This document shows, one piece after another, positions 39,901 to 41,768 of a stretch of 41,768 nt of DNA. The stretch lies in the NCBI GenBank assembly GCA_035711845.1, contig DASTBU010000163.1:1-41768 (forward strand), written 5' to 3'. The DNA comes from DASTBU01 sp035711845 (GTDB lineage Bacteria; Acidobacteriota; Vicinamibacteria; Vicinamibacterales; 2-12-FULL-66-21). Position numbers and translations under genes: made by a program. How positions within the stretch are numbered: the stretch's first letter is position 1; each line of letters starts with the position of its first letter. The notes under the pieces were generated by a model. It worked only from the letters and a program-made list of their open reading frames with translations. It was not told where the DNA came from and did no database searches.

Positions 39901-40117
39901 GACCTATTGGCCGGTCGGTGATCTGGCCGCGAAGGTGTTCGCGGATCGGTTCTACGGGCACCTGATGCAGGGCACGTCCGTGCGCGAGGCGATCCAGCAC
40001 GGGCGCCGGAGTGTGCAGGACAGCGGGTCGAAGGACTGGGCGGACTATGTCTTCTACGGCGATCCGGAGTTCGTGGTGAAGACGAGCGCGTCCGCTGTCA
40101 GCGAGCCGCGGCCCTGA
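36941..40117 (+). CDS. LCAT-like lipase / M17-N-like / CHAT protease fusion protein
   Basis: This 1058-aa protein begins at GTG 36941 (GAAAGGA just upstream) with a basic segment (residues 1-40). An alpha/beta hydrolase of lecithin:cholesterol-acyltransferase type spans about 85-400: LILPGIMGSKIG, the AHSMGG elbow with Ser198, GDGTV with Asp350, and EGHG with His372. Residues about 485-650 resemble the N-terminal domain of M17 leucyl aminopeptidases (GSITEADTRAVAVGIF, GLGPFDRFTDEVMQIAAENL); the catalytic M17 half is missing. Residues about 775-1045 are a CHAT (caspase/HetF-associated) protease, with HYAGHA (His901) and FNACETG (Cys942). No signal peptide or TPR repeats. It follows trehalose synthase by 10 bp. 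The lipase may be activated by the protease; that is inference. Confidence 0.88.
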   Translation: MARAQRRAIKTRKRRRRTPSAGRAARVGATPAQPGARSKFELTNEQIEGSLLTGEHAGLLEDYFGPQEYAELRQLSREAAARTTRGGPRVLILPGIMGSKIGKRGRIGIFDDVYWFDPLDIAAGRLTALALPPRGGRFEALGVLLFAYLKLKLRLQIGGYDAEFYPFDWRQSIADLGKDLAGALNAKGGDHVNLVAHSMGGLVARWALGHGGKCRRLIMLGTPNFGSFAPVLALRGTYSVVRKVAALDLKHTPEQLASTVFNTFPGLTEMLPSPERYRDVDLYDLASWPEPEKGLLPRASILAGVKGVQHTLAASDDRFFLIAGVDQETVTGLQRDQSGGFSYSISSAGDGTVPLEFARLLETPTFYISEGHGSLPNNRVVGQAVLDLLDRGDTTALPRTYEGEARSAEVRQVTEADLRIDPYAGRRGALLSQRELRTMLEEVAAPYARIDLMAPVVAAPLPAAQAAGTGYQHAFDRIVVGRRRQHRIDLRFAFGSITEADTRAVAVGIFKDVAPSGAARALDQRVAGAITEVSRRRMFSGNVGEIFVLPTGRHAIAAEYIAFVGLGPFDRFTDEVMQIAAENLVRTFVNCHVEEFATVLFGGGSGETPASALRNLLTGFIRGLSDGDVDHRFRRLVICEWDQQRYTELKAELYRLSSTALCQDIEFTFDEVSLRPPPEIAAPTRRRPSKDPVYLIVRQEQSRDEEFDVRTSILTAGQKATVITGVRTVKQRQLELTIGRLVDPAVKDMAADAVKLATLLLSDEIRAVLPRHRQYHLVVVHDAPMSRVPWETMAINANGSAGQAWFPAAEEGLTHRYAAENLSVAKWLEERLEDDVLTVLLVVNPTEDLEGAEEEGKRLRELLGDRPGCRLEVLRGGAATRPALLTAFSSGKYDLIHYAGHAFFDPKKPERSGILCHGGIVLSGADLAGLGNLPTLVFFNACETGRIRRGRAAGSGRKSSAERVKRIETGSGFAEAFMRGGVANFLATYWPVGDLAAKVFADRFYGHLMQGTSVREAIQHGRRSVQDSGSKDWADYVFYGDPEFVVKTSASAVSEPRP

Positions 40118-40302
40118 CCGCCGGGATCACGAGAGCTGCACGGGAACGACCTGCAGCAGTCGCGACCGTAAGCACAACGGTTCGATCGACGACCTGGAGC
40201 CTCCCCTTACCCATTCTTAACCATTTCAGACCTCAGTCCTCGAAACCAGGCCTCGCGCCGCGACGTCCTTAACTATGTAGCGCCTGAATGGGAGTGCACA
40301 TC

Positions 40303-41190
40303 ATGTCGGCTTTCTCACGGGTTGTTTCGGGGATGACCGTCCTGGCGGCGGTCGTGGCGGCGCCGGGGCTGGCCGCGGCGCAAGCCGAACGGTCGGTCTA
40401 CGCCAGCGTCCTCGACAAGGGCGGCGCACCGGTGACCGCGCTGACCGCGCGCGACTTCATCGTGCGCGAGGACGGGGTGGAGCGGGAGGTGCTTCGCGCG
40501 GCTCGCGCTGACGAGCCGCTGCAGATTGCCGTGCTGGTCGATACCAGCCAGGCTGTCGAGCGCCACATCCCCGACCTCAGACGAGCGCTGACGACGTTTT
40601 TCCGGGAGATGGCGGGTGAGCACGAGCTCGCACTTATCGGATTCGGTGAGCGGCCGGCCGTGCTCGTGCAATACACGCGAGATCTCGCGCGGCTGGAAGC
40701 GGGTGTCGGTTTGCTGTTCGCCCGGCGGGGCAGCGGCGCCTACGCGCTCGACGCCATCGTCGATGCATCGAGGGCGCTCGGTGGGCGCGAAGGCGCGCGG
40801 CACGCCATCGTCGTCATCACCACCGAAGGTCCCGAGTTCAGCGAGCGCTATCACCAGCAGGTGCTCGACGAGCTGGGGAGCAGGGCGATGCTCCACTCGT
40901 TCATCCTCAGTCGTCGCGGAGGGTTTCTGGACGAGGGCCGCCGGCAGCGTGAGATCACCCTTGAGGAGGGCGCGTCGGCGACCGGAGGCCGTCGCGAGCA
41001 TCTGCTGACCAGCATGGCGCTCGAAGACCGGCTCCACGGTCTGGCGGTCGAGCTGAAGAACCAGTACCGGGTGGATTACGCCCGGCCGGCGGCGTTGATT
41101 CCTCCGGAAAAGATCGACGTGGACGTGAGGCGGCCCGGGGTCACGGTTCGCGCCCCACGCGCGGTGCCGGCAGTTCGCACCGGTTCGTAG
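40303..41190 (+). CDS. VWFA-related secreted protein
   Basis: This 295-aa protein has a signal peptide (FSRVVSGMTVLAAVVAAPGLAAAQ) and one von Willebrand A-like domain of the acidobacterial VWFA-related type. An N-terminal beta-strand module (VYASVLDKGGAPVTALTARDFIVREDG) precedes the A domain (about residues 70-250). The MIDAS motif starts DTSQA: the last Ser/Thr of DxSxS is replaced by Ala, so metal binding may be weak. ATG 40303 is preceded by GGGAG. The 185-bp gap to the CHAT gene shows no strong promoter. Function unknown; envelope association is likely. Confidence 0.82.
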   Translation: MSAFSRVVSGMTVLAAVVAAPGLAAAQAERSVYASVLDKGGAPVTALTARDFIVREDGVEREVLRAARADEPLQIAVLVDTSQAVERHIPDLRRALTTFFREMAGEHELALIGFGERPAVLVQYTRDLARLEAGVGLLFARRGSGAYALDAIVDASRALGGREGARHAIVVITTEGPEFSERYHQQVLDELGSRAMLHSFILSRRGGFLDEGRRQREITLEEGASATGGRREHLLTSMALEDRLHGLAVELKNQYRVDYARPAALIPPEKIDVDVRRPGVTVRAPRAVPAVRTGS

Positions 41191-41504
41191 CGGCCCGGAG
41201 TCGTCCGTTTTCCCGCATCGCAGGACTCGAGAAGCTTCGCGAGGCGTCGCCTTCTCGGGTCCTCCTGCCTTTCATCCCGCCCCAGGGTCGGCCCATTCTC
41301 GCGGATTAGCAGACCGAAGTCGCGCCTATCGGTGAACTTCTGGCTCGGCAACGACGTTCACCGCAGCATCCTGCCCGCAGCTAATCCTTTGCGATTGTGT
41401 TGTTTAGTCGCCGCATTTCCCAGGTCAGGCTTTCGGGAACGGTCGTTGCCACTGCGGTGCAGGTCGATTTCTCGGTCCGCCTCGGTTTTCCGGGAGCTCA
41501 GCAG
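41191..41504. other. 314-bp intergenic region
   Basis: Between the VWA gene and the last gene I see the stem-loop at 41223-41262, including a 20-bp motif (41239-41258) that recurs with two mismatches at 34579-34598. The rest holds no convincing ORF, promoter or RNA gene. Confidence 0.5.
41223..41262 (+). terminator. Strong stem-loop after the VWA gene
   Basis: GGACTCGAGAAG (41223-41234) pairs with CTTCTCGGGTCC (41251-41262) in 11 of 12 positions. The loop is about 16 nt, GC-rich and can fold further. It lies 33 bp after the VWA stop. A U-run is missing, so it may protect the 3' end or end transcription with a factor. Confidence 0.5.
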
Positions 41505-41768
41505 ATGCGTCGCCCTCTCCTTTCCTCCGCGCTCATCCTTGCCGCCTTCGCCATTCATCCTGCGGTGGCGAGCGCGATACCGATCGATCCCGTCATCGGG
41601 GTCCGGGGGCGCCTCACCGGCTCCGAGCCGAGCACGTCGAACGCGTTCTTCCAGATGGGGGGATGCCCCGGCGACCTGGTTGACGAGTTCGGCTCTTCGA
41701 ACGTGTTCTGTCTGGAGTACCACATCCTTCAGAACGTCACCAGCATCAACAGCCTGACCTTCCAGTTC
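41505..41768 (+). CDS. Secreted protein, N-terminal part (cut by window end)
   Basis: The frame from ATG 41505 remains open to the window end (88 codons). GGGAG lies 9 nt upstream. The protein begins with a signal peptide (RRPLLSSALILAAFAIHPAVASA) followed by a Gly/Asp/Asn-rich mature start with two Cys (GGCPGD and VFCLEY). Such short secreted proteins in this group often end in a PEP-CTERM tail; the C-terminus is outside the window, so that is only a possibility. No family is recognised. Confidence 0.65.
   Translation, partial: MRRPLLSSALILAAFAIHPAVASAIPIDPVIGVRGRLTGSEPSTSNAFFQMGGCPGDLVDEFGSSNVFCLEYHILQNVTSINSLTFQF

Noticed and set aside
41191..41504. Riboswitch or sigma-54 promoter upstream of the final secreted protein
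   Set aside because: I could find neither a TGGCAC-N5-TTGC element nor a recognisable aptamer core.
1..41768. Prophage, IS element, tRNA or rRNA genes
   Set aside because: No transposase, integrase or phage structural motifs and no tRNA- or rRNA-like sequences were recognised while reading both strands.

Overview
The window is about 42 kb of GC-rich, densely packed chromosomal DNA. Its gene set suggests an Acidobacteriota genome, most likely of the Vicinamibacteria type. This is an inference from BACON-domain lipoproteins, a VWFA-related secreted protein, a TonB-dependent receptor with a carboxypeptidase-like N-terminal domain, paired M16 peptidases and ArsR/SRPBCC operons. No 16S rRNA, tRNA, phage or IS gene was seen to fix the taxonomy.

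Layout. 1-2.8 kb: end of a DnaJ-like chaperone gene, two small membrane proteins, an Mrp-type ATPase and a DUF3347 periplasmic protein. 2.9-6.8 kb (minus): TonB-dependent receptor with a doubly palindromic promoter, then an MFS transporter with a clear intrinsic terminator. 6.8-10.6 kb: an active/inactive M16 peptidase pair and a medium-chain dehydrogenase. 10.6-14.8 kb (minus): small membrane protein, alpha/beta hydrolase, rhodanese, amidase, a 59-aa protein and a predicted outer-membrane protein. 14.9-18.5 kb: zinc dehydrogenase, pyruvate kinase and a LOG-family protein. 18.7-20.5 kb (minus): PH-like protein and a NamZ/DUF1343 muramidase. 20.7-27.4 kb: a small Cys-bearing secreted protein and a complete CusC-CusB-CusA copper/silver efflux set. 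27.6-30.7 kb: BACON lipoprotein and a large polytopic membrane protein. 30.8-33.4 kb (minus): arsR-SRPBCC-hydrolase-VOC operon behind a long palindromic operator. 33.6-41.8 kb: PEGA/zinc-ribbon protein, fused trehalose-6-phosphate synthase/phosphatase, a 1058-aa LCAT-like lipase/M17-N/CHAT-protease fusion, a VWA protein and the start of a secreted protein.

Two things stand out. The first is the 1058-aa protein at 36941-40117. It carries what look like two complete catalytic centres, a Ser-Asp-His lipase/acyltransferase and a caspase-like His-Cys CHAT protease, on either side of an aminopeptidase-N-terminal-like macro domain. It is the best candidate here for an undescribed effector. The second is a set of degenerate short tandem repeats, nearly all with a 7-bp period but a different unit at each locus. 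They lie just after stop codons, between convergent genes, upstream of genes, and once in frame inside a signal peptide as three 21-bp copies. An 8-bp GATC-rich palindromic version precedes cusC.

Regulation can be read at several places. The arsR promoter has a TTGACA -35 and a 14-bp inverted repeat abutting the ATG. The receptor promoter has two palindromes. Several genes (mrp, pyk, M16, LOG) have TANNNT boxes only 6-10 nt before the start codon, which suggests leaderless or nearly leaderless mRNAs.
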